DNA of 64,000 nt from Defluviitaleaceae bacterium (lineage in GTDB: Bacteria > Bacillota > Clostridia > Lachnospirales > UBA5962): assembly GCA_009780765.1 (NCBI GenBank), contig WQZK01000001.1, forward strand, positions 8,195 to 72,194, read 5' to 3'. The position numbers were made by a program, and so were the translations under genes. Position 1 is the stretch's first letter. Each line of letters opens with the position of its first letter. Under the pieces are notes generated by a model. That model saw only the letters and a list, made by a program, of their open reading frames with translations. It was not told where the DNA came from and ran no database searches. Below, piece after piece: positions 43,648 to 52,489 of this stretch.

Positions 43648-44788
43648 GAAAACAGCTAAAAAAATAACAAAACCGCAACAAGCTCCCAAGCCCAATCCGT
43701 TAAAAGATTATTACATTGCCTATATTGATATTTTAGGTTATGTGCAATTTTTCAAAGAATATCCAGAAAAAGTTGCAGATTTTCTAAATGATATTCACAC
43801 AGTTGTTAATCAAGTTGCTCTGCAAACAAATCAGCTTAACGCAGTTGTAAATATGATTGAAGCTCCGTTTGAATTTAAGTATAAGATTTTTTCGGATAAT
43901 TTTTTGTTTTGTCTTGAAGCTCTTGATAAATCCGAATTACCTAAAGATTTTGATAGAATATTATTTTTGTGGTACTTAAAAATGGTTGCCGAGATACAGG
44001 CGATGTTTGTAACTAAGTATGGATTACTTGTTAGAGGTGGAGTTACCAAAGGGCAGCTTTCTTTTAACGATGATTATATTTTTGGGCAAGGATTAGTTGA
44101 TGCGGTTAATTTAGAAAAAAAGGCTCAATTTCCAAGAATAATTGTTGATGAAAGTTTGTATCATATGCTAGCTGCAAGAGATTTGCCTAAAGAGTGCGAG
44201 GGAAAAAACTGTGGAAAATTTGAACATGCAAAAAGCATAGAAAATATGGTCACAGCACTAGGAAAAACTGTTCTTAGTTTAGATAATGACAAGCTAGTGC
44301 ATTTATCGTATTTGGATGAAGACAATCCGATTTTTGATGCGATGGCAATTTTTGGTTTAGATATAAAAAGTATGCTAGGCTTAGTAAGCCAAATAACACA
44401 AGTTCCTGATTGTCTGCCACCAAAGTTTTTAGAAATAATCAATGGTATTATCAGCAACCTTAATGCCGAAGAACTAAACCGAAAAGCGTTTTGCTTAGAA
44501 AGGCTAAAAGCACATAGGGGAGAAATTGTCGCAATGGTTAAACAAAAATGCGACAAAATTCCAGTAGATTATAAAGCTAACTATAGAGAATTGCAAAAAA
44601 TTATATGCAAATATAAGTGGGTGCTTGATTATCATAATTGGATTTGTGATAGATTCAATCACTTAGATTTGAGTATTGTATATAAAGTAGAAATTGTTGC
44701 GCTTATGCGATATGATGCAGAGCCTTTATTTTGTATAAAGATTTTGGATGAGCAGGATAATGGGGAGGTGGCTGATGGTAAAAAATAG
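43637..44788 (+). CDS. Class III nucleotide-cyclase-fold protein A (inside type I RM operon)
   Basis: The 383-aa protein has, after a lysine/proline-rich 22-residue tail, a region matching class III cyclase architecture. YIDILGY places Asp31 at the first metal site, KIFSDNFLF places Asp87 at the second, RGGVTKGQL (133-141) matches the R-x-GIxxG strand, and GQGLVDAVNLEKKAQFPRIIVD matches the G-x-VN-x-A-x-R-L-E helix. The usual Asn and Arg of that helix are Asp and Asn here. A second domain ends with KYKWVLDYHNWICDRFNH. GGAGG sits 6 nt before the ATG. Substrate is unknown; no effector gene is obvious. Confidence 0.6.
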   Translation: MANKKTAKKITKPQQAPKPNPLKDYYIAYIDILGYVQFFKEYPEKVADFLNDIHTVVNQVALQTNQLNAVVNMIEAPFEFKYKIFSDNFLFCLEALDKSELPKDFDRILFLWYLKMVAEIQAMFVTKYGLLVRGGVTKGQLSFNDDYIFGQGLVDAVNLEKKAQFPRIIVDESLYHMLAARDLPKECEGKNCGKFEHAKSIENMVTALGKTVLSLDNDKLVHLSYLDEDNPIFDAMAIFGLDIKSMLGLVSQITQVPDCLPPKFLEIINGIISNLNAEELNRKAFCLERLKAHRGEIVAMVKQKCDKIPVDYKANYRELQKIICKYKWVLDYHNWICDRFNHLDLSIVYKVEIVALMRYDAEPLFCIKILDEQDNGEVADGKK

Positions 44789-45878
44789 TAGCACTAAAAA
44801 GAAAACAGTTGTCTCGCAAGAAGTTTGCAAACCAAGTCCATTAAAGGATTATTATATCGCCTATATTGATTTAATTGGGTACAGGCAGATTTTTAGTGAG
44901 CAACCAGATAGAATAAAGGACTTTCTTAATGATATTCATAATCTTGTAAATGCTTTTATAGAAAGAGCCAAGCAAACAAATGCGAGTTTAGGGGCAATAT
45001 CATCCGATGGATTTCAGTACAAGATATTTTCTGACAACTTTTTAATATGTTTTCCTGTTCCCAAAAATGCAGACAGGATAAGCCATGTAACTTTTTTAAG
45101 AATAATAGCAGATATTCAAAGAGGCTTTATAACAGAGTATAGAATGTTCGTTAGAGGCGGTGTAACAATAGGGCAGCTATCTTTTAATGAAAACTATATA
45201 TTCGGAGCAGGGCTTATTAAGGCAGTTGACCTAGAGCAAAAGGCAAGGCTTCCAAGAATAATCGTTGATAAGGATTTACGGACTTTATTAAATGGTGGAG
45301 AAGTGCCTGAGGGGGCGTGTAATTGTGATAAATGTTATGTAAAATATGTTGAAGAATTGAAAGGTGAAATAGCTTATTTAACGCTACGGAACGCTACTAC
45401 TTTGGTTGATGCAGATGGCGAGTGTTTTTTGTCTTACTTAGATGTGACTAATCAAGATGCCATAATTTACGAGAGAGTGCAAGGGGCAGGCCCTAAGTTA
45501 GTATCAAAAGAAATCCTAGAGGCCTGCAACAATTATGCAGACAATAAAGAAAAAATAGATAATCATTATAAAGAAGCAACGCTTGATAGGTTGACTACAC
45601 ACAGGGCTTTAATTATTGCAATAATTAAAAAGTATTGCCAAGATTTTAGACTAGATAAGTCAAGGACGGATTTTCAAGCTCAAGTAAAAGAACTCCAAAA
45701 GAGAGTTTGCAAATATAAATGGGTTGTGGAGTATCATAATGAAATTTGTACACGGTTTAATCATTCAAATTTGTTGATACCTTTTGTCATGGAAATAGTG
45801 CCGATTATGCACTATGACGCATATCCGCTACTATTTATTATCAAAATACTGGAAGATGCAGTGGAGGTGAAGTCATGA
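44775..45878 (+). CDS. Class III nucleotide-cyclase-fold protein B, tandem paralogue
   Basis: This 367-aa protein is a paralogue of the preceding one along its full length. YIDLIGY (Asp32), KIFSDNFLI (Asp87), RGGVTIGQL (127-135), GAGLIKAVDLEQKARLPRIIVD and the C-terminal KYKWVVEYHNEICTRFNH are all kept, while the middle insert has diverged and contains a C-x-C-x2-C cluster (CNCDKC). Class III cyclases work as dimers with shared sites, so A and B may form a heterodimer. GGGGAGGTG precedes the ATG, and it overlaps both neighbours (14 nt with A, ATGA with hsdS). Confidence 0.6.
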   Translation: MVKNSSTKKKTVVSQEVCKPSPLKDYYIAYIDLIGYRQIFSEQPDRIKDFLNDIHNLVNAFIERAKQTNASLGAISSDGFQYKIFSDNFLICFPVPKNADRISHVTFLRIIADIQRGFITEYRMFVRGGVTIGQLSFNENYIFGAGLIKAVDLEQKARLPRIIVDKDLRTLLNGGEVPEGACNCDKCYVKYVEELKGEIAYLTLRNATTLVDADGECFLSYLDVTNQDAIIYERVQGAGPKLVSKEILEACNNYADNKEKIDNHYKEATLDRLTTHRALIIAIIKKYCQDFRLDKSRTDFQAQVKELQKRVCKYKWVVEYHNEICTRFNHSNLLIPFVMEIVPIMHYDAYPLLFIIKILEDAVEVKS

Positions 45879-47122
45879 GAGAGATGAAAGATAGCGGTGT
45901 TGAGTGGGTTGGTGAGATTCCTGTTGAATGGAGAACTGCTAGAATGCGCTTCTTGTCTAAAATTACAACAGGAAGTAAAGATACTGTTGATAGAAATGAC
46001 GAAGGAGCATATCCGTTTTATGTAAGGTCTCCAAAAATAGAGAAAATTGATTCTTACTCTTTTGATGGTGAGGCTGTATTGATGGCAGGTGACGGAGTCG
46101 GCGCGGGGAAAGTGTTTCATTATGTAAACACAAAATTTGATTTTCATCAGCGTGTATATTGTTTTTATGAGTTTGACAAAATACTTGGCAAGTTTTGTTA
46201 TTATTTTTTGAATGAAAATTTCAAAAAGGAAATGGAGAGAGGCAGTTATAAAGCAACAGTTGACTCAATTAGACTCCCTATGATTTTGGATTTTGAAGTT
46301 ACCTTGCCAGATTTAACAACTCAAAAAAAGATACTGGAGTATATTGAGTTAAAAACTTCTGAAGTTGACAGAGGCATTGCGGAGATTGAGGAAAGCATTG
46401 AGAGGCTGATTGAATACAAAAAGTCTATCATAACCGAGGCAGTAACCAAAGGTCTTGATAAGTTTGCCCTCATGAAAGACAGCGGTATCGAGTGGATAGG
46501 CGATATTCCTAAGGGTTGGATTGTAAGTCCACTTAAGAATTTGGGTGAAGCGATAATAGGTTTGACATATTCGCCAGAAGATATTTCCGAAGAGGGAGTG
46601 TTGGTTCTTAGGTCTTCAAATATCCAGCAAGGTAAATTATCTTTTGAAGATAATGTATATGTTACAAAAGAAATACCAGAAAAGCTAATGGTAAAAAAAG
46701 AAGACATTTTGATTTGTTCTCGAAATGGAAGTAAGGATTTAATTGGGAAAAGTGTTTTAATTGGCGATGACTTAGAAAATAGTTCTTTTGGAACTTTTAT
46801 GACAATATTTAGAGGGGAGTTTAACAAGTTTATAAGTTATGTGTTTCTTTCCGAAATTTTTGATTATCATGTTGAATCATTTTTAACAAGCACGGTGAAT
46901 CAGTTGACATCAGGCAACTTGAACAATATTAAAATAACAATACCTACCGACAAGAACGAGCAACAACAAATAGCTGACTATTTAGATAAAAAATGTGAAA
47001 AGATTGATTCTATTTTGCAAGACAAAAAAAATTTAATAGCTAAACTTAAAGAATACAAACAAAGCCTTATATATGAATATGTAACAGGTAAAAAAGAAGT
47101 CCCTGCAGGAGGTGTGGCATGA
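45875..47122 (+). CDS. hsdS: Type I restriction specificity subunit
   Basis: The 415-aa protein has two target-recognition domains, each beginning with the same phrase: MKDSGVEWVGEIPVEW near residue 4 and MKDSGIEWIGDIPKGW near residue 200. Each ends in a conserved helix (QKKILEYIELKTSEVDRGIAEIEESIERLIEYKKS and its counterpart near the C-terminus). This sets the bipartite DNA target. It overlaps the cyclase B stop by ATGA and the following mini-ORF by ATGA. Confidence 0.95.
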   Translation: MREMKDSGVEWVGEIPVEWRTARMRFLSKITTGSKDTVDRNDEGAYPFYVRSPKIEKIDSYSFDGEAVLMAGDGVGAGKVFHYVNTKFDFHQRVYCFYEFDKILGKFCYYFLNENFKKEMERGSYKATVDSIRLPMILDFEVTLPDLTTQKKILEYIELKTSEVDRGIAEIEESIERLIEYKKSIITEAVTKGLDKFALMKDSGIEWIGDIPKGWIVSPLKNLGEAIIGLTYSPEDISEEGVLVLRSSNIQQGKLSFEDNVYVTKEIPEKLMVKKEDILICSRNGSKDLIGKSVLIGDDLENSSFGTFMTIFRGEFNKFISYVFLSEIFDYHVESFLTSTVNQLTSGNLNNIKITIPTDKNEQQQIADYLDKKCEKIDSILQDKKNLIAKLKEYKQSLIYEYVTGKKEVPAGGVA

Positions 47123-47196
47123 GCAATGAAAATTTAAGCAACCTTGTTTCCCGAGGTCGGGTAGCAAGATGTAAAAACATGGGAGGTGCAGCATGA
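47119..47196 (+). CDS. 25-aa mini-ORF coupling hsdS to rhuM
   Basis: The ORF encodes a 25-residue peptide, MSNENLSNLVSRGRVARCKNMGGAA if read in two parts, with AGGAGG upstream and ATGA overlaps at both ends (with hsdS at 47119-47122 and rhuM at 47193-47196). The SD and start of rhuM (GGGAGGTGCAGCATGAG) resemble those of the mini-ORF (GGAGGTGTGGCATGAG), as if the translation-start region had been duplicated. It may only keep ribosomes moving between genes; the peptide is Arg-rich with one Cys. Confidence 0.45.
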   Translation: MSNENLSNLVSRGRVARCKNMGGAA

Positions 47197-48236
47197 GTAA
47201 ATATCCAAAAACGACAAAAGAAGTCCCTATTATAATGTATCAAACCGAAGATGGGCAAACCAAAATGGAGGTTATGTTTGACGGCGATACAGTTTGGCTA
47301 ACTCAAGAAAAAATGGCTGAACTCTTTCAGCGTAGCAAATCCACAGTTAATGAGCATTTGAAAAACATATTTTCAGAGGGCGAATTAGTAGAGGGGGATG
47401 TGATTATTAAATTCGGAAATTCCGAATTTAATAAAGACCACAAAAAGCCAACTAATTTTTATAATCTTGATGCTATACTTGCGGTGGGTTATAGAGTTAA
47501 ATCTCACCGAGGCATACATTTTAGAAAATGGGCGAGCGGTATATTAAAAGAGTATATGCGTAAGGGTTTTGCGATGAATGATGATTTGCTCAAGCAAGCA
47601 GGCGGAGGACAATACTTCAAAGAGCTACTTAATCGCATTAGAGATATTCGTGCTAGCGAAAAGGTTTTTTATCGCCAAGTGCTAGACCTTTTTGCAACAA
47701 GCGTTGATTATGACCCTAAGAGCGAGATTGCGGGGGATTTTTTTGCTAAGATGCAAAACATGCTTTATTATTCGGTTACCAAACAAACTGCCGCAGAGAT
47801 GATAGCAAAACGAGCTAATGCTTATGACCCCTTTATGGGACTTATGGCTTTTAAGGGAGAGAGACCTACCAAAGCAGAAGTAACAGTTGCCAAAAATTAT
47901 TTGGGTGAAAAAGAGGGTAAAGAACTTAGGCTTATGGTAAGTGCTTATCTTGATGTCGCAGAAATGATAGCTAATGAAGAAAGGCTAATGTATATGATAG
48001 ATTGGGCTAAAGAGCTAGAGGATTTTATACTTTATCGGAAGAAACCTGTTCTAAAGCATGCAGGCAGTATTGAAAAAACCGAAGCTAATGAAAGGGCTTT
48101 AGAGCAATATAGAATATATAGGTCGAGGAATGGGACTGAATTGACGCAAGTAGAGAGGGACTTTTTGGAAACTGTGAAAAGAACCTACGCACTGCTTGAG
48201 GGTAAAAAGAAGGATGGCGAGGAGGGAGAGGAATGA
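47193..48236 (+). CDS. rhuM: RhuM-family protein
   Basis: The 347-aa protein shows the RhuM/virulence-protein pattern: VMFDGDTVWLTQEKMAELFQRSKSTVNEHLKNIF (a helix-turn-helix-like start), TNFYNLDAILAVGYRVKSHRGIHFRKWA, and a Fic-associated C-terminal helical region with YDPFMGLMAFKG. RhuM genes are common passengers in type I RM loci, with unknown function there. It is coupled to its neighbours by ATGA overlaps. Confidence 0.88.
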   Translation: MSKYPKTTKEVPIIMYQTEDGQTKMEVMFDGDTVWLTQEKMAELFQRSKSTVNEHLKNIFSEGELVEGDVIIKFGNSEFNKDHKKPTNFYNLDAILAVGYRVKSHRGIHFRKWASGILKEYMRKGFAMNDDLLKQAGGGQYFKELLNRIRDIRASEKVFYRQVLDLFATSVDYDPKSEIAGDFFAKMQNMLYYSVTKQTAAEMIAKRANAYDPFMGLMAFKGERPTKAEVTVAKNYLGEKEGKELRLMVSAYLDVAEMIANEERLMYMIDWAKELEDFILYRKKPVLKHAGSIEKTEANERALEQYRIYRSRNGTELTQVERDFLETVKRTYALLEGKKKDGEEGEE

Positions 48237-51232
48237 AAAAATACGCTTTCTTAAAAGAAAAGCCTTTTCAAAATGAGATATTTTTGTATCTTGTAGAGAA
48301 ACTCGGTTATCAAATTAACAAAAAGGAAGATTATAACTATACCTATGCTATTGACACGGGTAAGTTGTTTTCGTTTATAAGAGACACGCAAAGTGAAGAA
48401 TGGGATAAGTTTAGTGATTATTATGGTGATAAAGCTGAAGAGATTTTTTTGCAAAAACTAAATGAAAAAATTGATAAAAGAAAACTTATTAAGGGTAGAT
48501 ACACAGGTGGATTATTAAATGTACTGCAAGGAACTATTGAGGATATAAGGACTGGTGCAAGCATTAGGATAGCCTATCTTAGTCCCAGCGAAGCTGGGTT
48601 TGAAAACATCAATGAGTTGTACGCAAAAAACATTTTGTCGGTTAGTTATGAATTTGAATACGAAAGCTCCGAGCAGTTAAAATCAAAGGGTAAAAACCAG
48701 AGTAATAGGGTGGATTTAGCAATTTTTATCAATGGTATTCCTGTTATTATGATAGAGACTAAGAAGTTATTGGCGGGGCAGTCGGCAAGGTTTAATGGCA
48801 CGGAGCAGTATAAGAATAATCGTGACCCTAATGAATTAGTGTTTAGCTTTAATAAACGGGTTGTTGCATATTTTGCAGTTGATGAATACGAAGCATATGT
48901 GACCACCCAGCTAGATAAACGAGATAGTTTTTTCTTGCCGTTTAATATGGGCAATGAGGCAGGCGGCTCGGGCAATCCGCAAGCACTAGAGGACAAGCGG
49001 GCAACATATTATTTGTGGGAACAAATTTTGCAAAGAGATATGATTCTCAAAATTATGCGGGAATTTGTTTTTGAGGACATTGATAAAGACAATGGTAAGC
49101 CATTTATTATCTTTCCGAGATTCCATCAAGTTGATGCTGTTTTAGAATGTGAAAGAGATTTTGCAGAAAAGGGAGTTGGGGGCAGGTATATTATTTGGCA
49201 CAGTGCCGGTAGCGGTAAAACAATCACAATAGCGTTACTTGCGTTTAGGTTACTTGCTAAAAAAGACATAAATACTGTTATTATTATTAGTGATAGAACT
49301 GTTATTGATGGGCAGCTACGAGACCAACTTATTGCGGTGGATAACGGCGATAGTCGAGTTAAATGGGCGGAGGGTAATAGTGCCGAGTTATCGAGATATA
49401 TCAACAGTGGTAATATGATTGTTGGAACTACGCTCCAAAAATTCCCGTTTATACTAGACCAGCTTGCATCAAGAAAAAGTAAAGGGTATGCAATAATCAT
49501 TGACGAAGCACATTCTTCTACAAGTGGTATGACTATGAGTAGGGTAAGCGAGACCTTTACAGGCAAGAGCTTAAAGGAGGCTATTAAATTAGAGGACAAA
49601 GCGGATGAGGCAGAAGATGGTCAAACTTTGATATTAAAGCAGGCTGATAAAATTAGGGCTACGAGTAAGGTTAGTTATTATGCCTTTACGGCGACACCGA
49701 AAAAAGAGACGCAGGAATTGTTTGGCACACGCAATCAGCGAGGCAAGGAATGTTTTCATAAATATACTATGAAACAGGCAATAGAAGAAGACTTTATTCT
49801 TAATCCCCTTGCTTGCTATAAAAACATGAAAGCCTTTTATGATATTGAAAAGAAAAAGGACAGCAGTGAAGAGTATGACGAACAGCGTTCTAAAAGAAAG
49901 ATTTTTCATCATATCTCAAGTGATGATGAGGTGATTACACTTAAGAGCCAAGAGATGCTAAGTGATTTTTGTGGGCTAAGAATGGGGTGGTTAGGCGGAC
50001 AGTCAAAAGCAATGGTAGTTACGCCGTCTAGGCTACATGCGGTTAAGTATAAGTTTATCCTTGATAAGTTGATAAGGGAGAGCGGTTATAAGATTAAGAC
50101 TGTTGTGGCGTTTACGGGTAAGGTTAAGTACGGGGATAATTTGTATTCTGAATCAGAATTAAATGCTGGATATAAAGATAAAGACATAAGGAAGCTGATT
50201 AAGAATAATCCCGAAGTTAGAATTATTATTGTTGCGGACAAATTGCAAACAGGCTTTGATGAGCCGTTGCTTTGCTGTATGTATGTGGACAAGAAGTTTA
50301 ATAGTGCGGTAAAGGCGGTGCAAACTCTGTCGAGAGTAAATAGGGCTAAAAAAGGCAAGAAGACTTTTGTTCTTGATTTTGTTAATGATGCCGATGACAT
50401 CAAGGCGTATTTTGAAAAGTATTATGATAGCGATATATTTTTGCCTACGATGAGCGAGACCGACCCAGAGGCAATCAACAGGATGAAAGACGAGATATTT
50501 GCATATGGTCTTTTTGAGGCACAAAGTGTTATAGATTTTGATTCATATGTTAAGAAGGAAAACAGTGCGGCGATTGAAAAAATGGGCGATGCGATAAAGC
50601 ATGAGGCGAGCAAGCTCGACAAGGATAAGCGCAAATATTTTTACAAGCTTTGTACAAGGTTTGTTAAATTATATTACTATGTTGGAATATTGTTAGAGCG
50701 TTGGGATGAAAAAAATCAATTATTGGTAGATTTTTTGCGAGAGGTTGTAATAAAGGTGCTTTATGAACAAGAGATGGCAAATGTTATCAACCCTAGTGAG
50801 TTTGTAAGTTTGGCGGCGGTGCGACTAAAATTGATGCAAGATGAGCAAGAAATTCCGCTAGAATCAATAGTGGTAGAGTATGGCAAGGATAAAGAAGAGA
50901 TTACTCTCACGGACAAAAAGTATTCCTTTTTAGATAAGATTATAGAAGACCTTAATGCTACATTATCCGAGCCAGAAAAACAAGATGCCTATACGATGGT
51001 GGACAGGGTAATGGTTGATGAAGAAGTTGTAAGAAAAGTTAAAAACAATACGGGCAAGACCACGCATGATTTTGTGCGCAATCGGGTACAGGATTTTATT
51101 TTAGAAAAAATTATAGCGGCGGCAAATGGCGAAAGAGACTTTTATGTAAAGCTCGCTAACAAAGGGGAGCTGCTTGCTATTATTGCCGCCAATATCATCG
51201 CCCAACTGCAAGGGCAAAAGTATGTAAGCTAG
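48233..51232 (+). CDS. hsdR: Type I restriction endonuclease subunit
   Basis: The 999-aa motor-nuclease has an N-terminal PD-(D/E)xK domain (VDLAIFINGIPVIMIETKK, near residues 158-178) and SF2 helicase motifs: Walker A WHSAGSGKTIT, DEAHSS, and FTATPKKE, then DKLQTGFDEP and QTLSRVNRAKKGK (motif VI). It cleaves unmodified DNA after ATP-driven translocation. It is the last gene of the Fic-hsdM-cyclase-hsdS-rhuM-hsdR operon and overlaps rhuM by ATGA. Confidence 0.96.
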   Translation: MKKYAFLKEKPFQNEIFLYLVEKLGYQINKKEDYNYTYAIDTGKLFSFIRDTQSEEWDKFSDYYGDKAEEIFLQKLNEKIDKRKLIKGRYTGGLLNVLQGTIEDIRTGASIRIAYLSPSEAGFENINELYAKNILSVSYEFEYESSEQLKSKGKNQSNRVDLAIFINGIPVIMIETKKLLAGQSARFNGTEQYKNNRDPNELVFSFNKRVVAYFAVDEYEAYVTTQLDKRDSFFLPFNMGNEAGGSGNPQALEDKRATYYLWEQILQRDMILKIMREFVFEDIDKDNGKPFIIFPRFHQVDAVLECERDFAEKGVGGRYIIWHSAGSGKTITIALLAFRLLAKKDINTVIIISDRTVIDGQLRDQLIAVDNGDSRVKWAEGNSAELSRYINSGNMIVGTTLQKFPFILDQLASRKSKGYAIIIDEAHSSTSGMTMSRVSETFTGKSLKEAIKLEDKADEAEDGQTLILKQADKIRATSKVSYYAFTATPKKETQELFGTRNQRGKECFHKYTMKQAIEEDFILNPLACYKNMKAFYDIEKKKDSSEEYDEQRSKRKIFHHISSDDEVITLKSQEMLSDFCGLRMGWLGGQSKAMVVTPSRLHAVKYKFILDKLIRESGYKIKTVVAFTGKVKYGDNLYSESELNAGYKDKDIRKLIKNNPEVRIIIVADKLQTGFDEPLLCCMYVDKKFNSAVKAVQTLSRVNRAKKGKKTFVLDFVNDADDIKAYFEKYYDSDIFLPTMSETDPEAINRMKDEIFAYGLFEAQSVIDFDSYVKKENSAAIEKMGDAIKHEASKLDKDKRKYFYKLCTRFVKLYYYVGILLERWDEKNQLLVDFLREVVIKVLYEQEMANVINPSEFVSLAAVRLKLMQDEQEIPLESIVVEYGKDKEEITLTDKKYSFLDKIIEDLNATLSEPEKQDAYTMVDRVMVDEEVVRKVKNNTGKTTHDFVRNRVQDFILEKIIAAANGERDFYVKLANKGELLAIIAANIIAQLQGQKYVS

Positions 51233-51281
51233 CACACGACATTTACCTTAAATATTCATGCATATTAAGATAAATAAATCG

Positions 51282-51310
51282 TTGACATTTATGTACTCAC
51301 ATAGTATAAT
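51282..51310 (+). promoter_or_regulatory. Promoter for the TIR-like gene
   Basis: TTGACA (51282-51287), 17-nt spacer, TATAAT (51305-51310): a full consensus sigma-A promoter 51 nt before the GTG start. Confidence 0.85.
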
Positions 51311-51361
51311 TATATTGCAAGCTAAGATAATGTTTGCAAATAATTATAGGAGATTAGATTT

Positions 51362-51856
51362 GTGCAAGACAGCATTCAAAAGATGAGATTGCAAAACAAG
51401 CCTAATATACATTTTTGTTTTGACACCGAGCAAGATGGGTTAAGGGCAGCGGTGGTTAGTAATTCTGTTGTAGGCAGGGGTGAAATCGTTGCAACTTTAG
51501 AAAGTGCTACGGTTGTAGTCATATTGGTAGGGTGTTACACTAATGGCAGCCGTATTCAACAAACGATACGGCAAAGCCTAGATAGAAAAAAAGCGTTGTT
51601 AGTGATAGGTGTTGGTAACATTAAAAGTGTTGCAGGACAAGTTGATTTTGCAGGAGCTAACCCACTAAACGAATATGAGATATTTGACAATAGGTTTGGG
51701 TATGCCCGTCGAGCCAGTGACATTTATGAATATCATGATTGGGTAATTGGCAGTGGTTATCAAAAATTAAGTGGTTGGATAATTAAGGCTCAACAAATTG
51801 CAACAAGTTTGTATGCAGGCAACGCACAAAAACTAACTCACGGAGGAAAAAAATAA
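51362..51856 (+). CDS. Shortened TIR-like (MTH538/DUF1863) domain protein
   Basis: The 164-aa protein starts with GTG behind AGGAG. ATVVVILVGCYTNGSRIQQTI followed by a hydrophobic strand (LLVIGVGNIK) matches the VTVVLIGxxT...WVxxEI...LLGIxI core of DUF1863/ThsB-like TIR proteins, and YHDWVIGSGYQKLSGWIIKAQ matches their C-terminal end. The stretch between the first strand (HFCFDTEQDGLRAAVV) and the VVVILVG strand is about 25 residues shorter than in full-length relatives, so activity is doubtful. No thsA partner is near. It shares a base with the next gene (TAATG). Confidence 0.6.
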   Translation: MQDSIQKMRLQNKPNIHFCFDTEQDGLRAAVVSNSVVGRGEIVATLESATVVVILVGCYTNGSRIQQTIRQSLDRKKALLVIGVGNIKSVAGQVDFAGANPLNEYEIFDNRFGYARRASDIYEYHDWVIGSGYQKLSGWIIKAQQIATSLYAGNAQKLTHGGKK

Positions 51857-52176
51857 TGGCAACAACAGTAAACAATGCGTTTGAAGAATTTATGAGGGAT
51901 ATTGTAAATTTAGATGCAGACATCGTAAAGGCGGCTTCAAATACCTATGCCAACACCCCTCCACAACGGGCAAAGAGGCACACGCAAGTTTTCGCAAAAT
52001 CAAGAAATCAAGACAAAGGGGCGCACCGCCGATGCACAAAAACGGGCCGCAAAATTCTCAAAGGCAACGGGTTTGTATGGTCGCCAAAAGCTGGAGCGTG
52101 GCAACGCCAGCTTAACAATAATGGCAGATACGCCGCAAGGCGGGTGCTAGAGATTTTACAGCGGGAGGGCAAGTGA
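51856..52176 (+). CDS. Phage/plasmid-type small protein, probably a deletion chimera
   Basis: The 106-aa protein begins VNNAFEEFMRDIVNLDADIVKAA, like the start of phage proteins, and ends ILKGNGFVWSPKAGAWQRQLNNNGRYAARRVL, a motif found at the C-terminus of large phage or plasmid polyproteins. Between them is a short basic stretch. It looks like the two ends of longer genes joined by deletion. Base composition is richer in G+C than nearby housekeeping genes. An alternative ORF in another frame (51947-52150) is taken as a shadow. Confidence 0.45.
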   Translation: MATTVNNAFEEFMRDIVNLDADIVKAASNTYANTPPQRAKRHTQVFAKSRNQDKGAHRRCTKTGRKILKGNGFVWSPKAGAWQRQLNNNGRYAARRVLEILQREGK

Positions 52177-52416
52177 GGAAAAAGTATTATAAACTAGGCA
52201 AATATAAGCCCGCCCGCCCCCAAGTGGTATGGCTACCGCCTAGAGTTTGAGGGCGATGACCCCCACGGCACGCCATACCAGCGTATCGCTAATGTCCTTA
52301 ATTTTGGCAGTAGCACAATTAAAGGGACTAGATTTATTAGTAAGGCAATTCGCCAGCTCCGAGGCATGGACGATAGAATAGCCAAAAAGTTTGAAGACAT
52401 GGTAGATAAGCCTTAA
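52173..52416 (+). pseudogene. Small phage-type ORF with a frameshift in a C run
   Basis: A GTG overlapping the previous stop (GTGA) starts a frame encoding KKYYKLGKYKPARPQ and then stops. The frame shifted at the C run near 52216-52221 continues KWYGYRLEFEGDDPHGTPYQRIANVLNFG... and ends with TAA at 52416. Joined, they give a ~80-residue protein of no recognised family. The shift in a homopolymer could be a real mutation or a sequencing error. Confidence 0.45.
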
Positions 52417-52489
52417 TTTTTCTTGCATTTGTATATAAAATCTGCTATATTTATTATGGTTGCTTTTGGCAACAGCAAAGATAATATCT

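Noticed and set aside
43637..45878. Calling the cyclase pair a Pycsar system
   Set aside because: No PycTM- or PycTIR-like effector is adjacent, and the Asn/Arg positions of the catalytic helix differ. Only the fold and metal sites can be supported.
49126..49599. A 157-aa ORF antisense to hsdR
   Set aside because: It has no SD or domain and lies entirely within a gene with strong helicase motifs. It is a frame shadow, as are the other antisense ORFs.
51362..51856. Calling a Thoeris system
   Set aside because: Only a shortened ThsB/DUF1863-like protein is present; no ThsA (SIR2/NAD-binding) gene is in the window.
51947..52150. Overlapping ORF of 67 aa in another frame
   Set aside because: The 51856 frame has an upstream coupled start and a recognisable phage C-terminal motif; this frame has neither.
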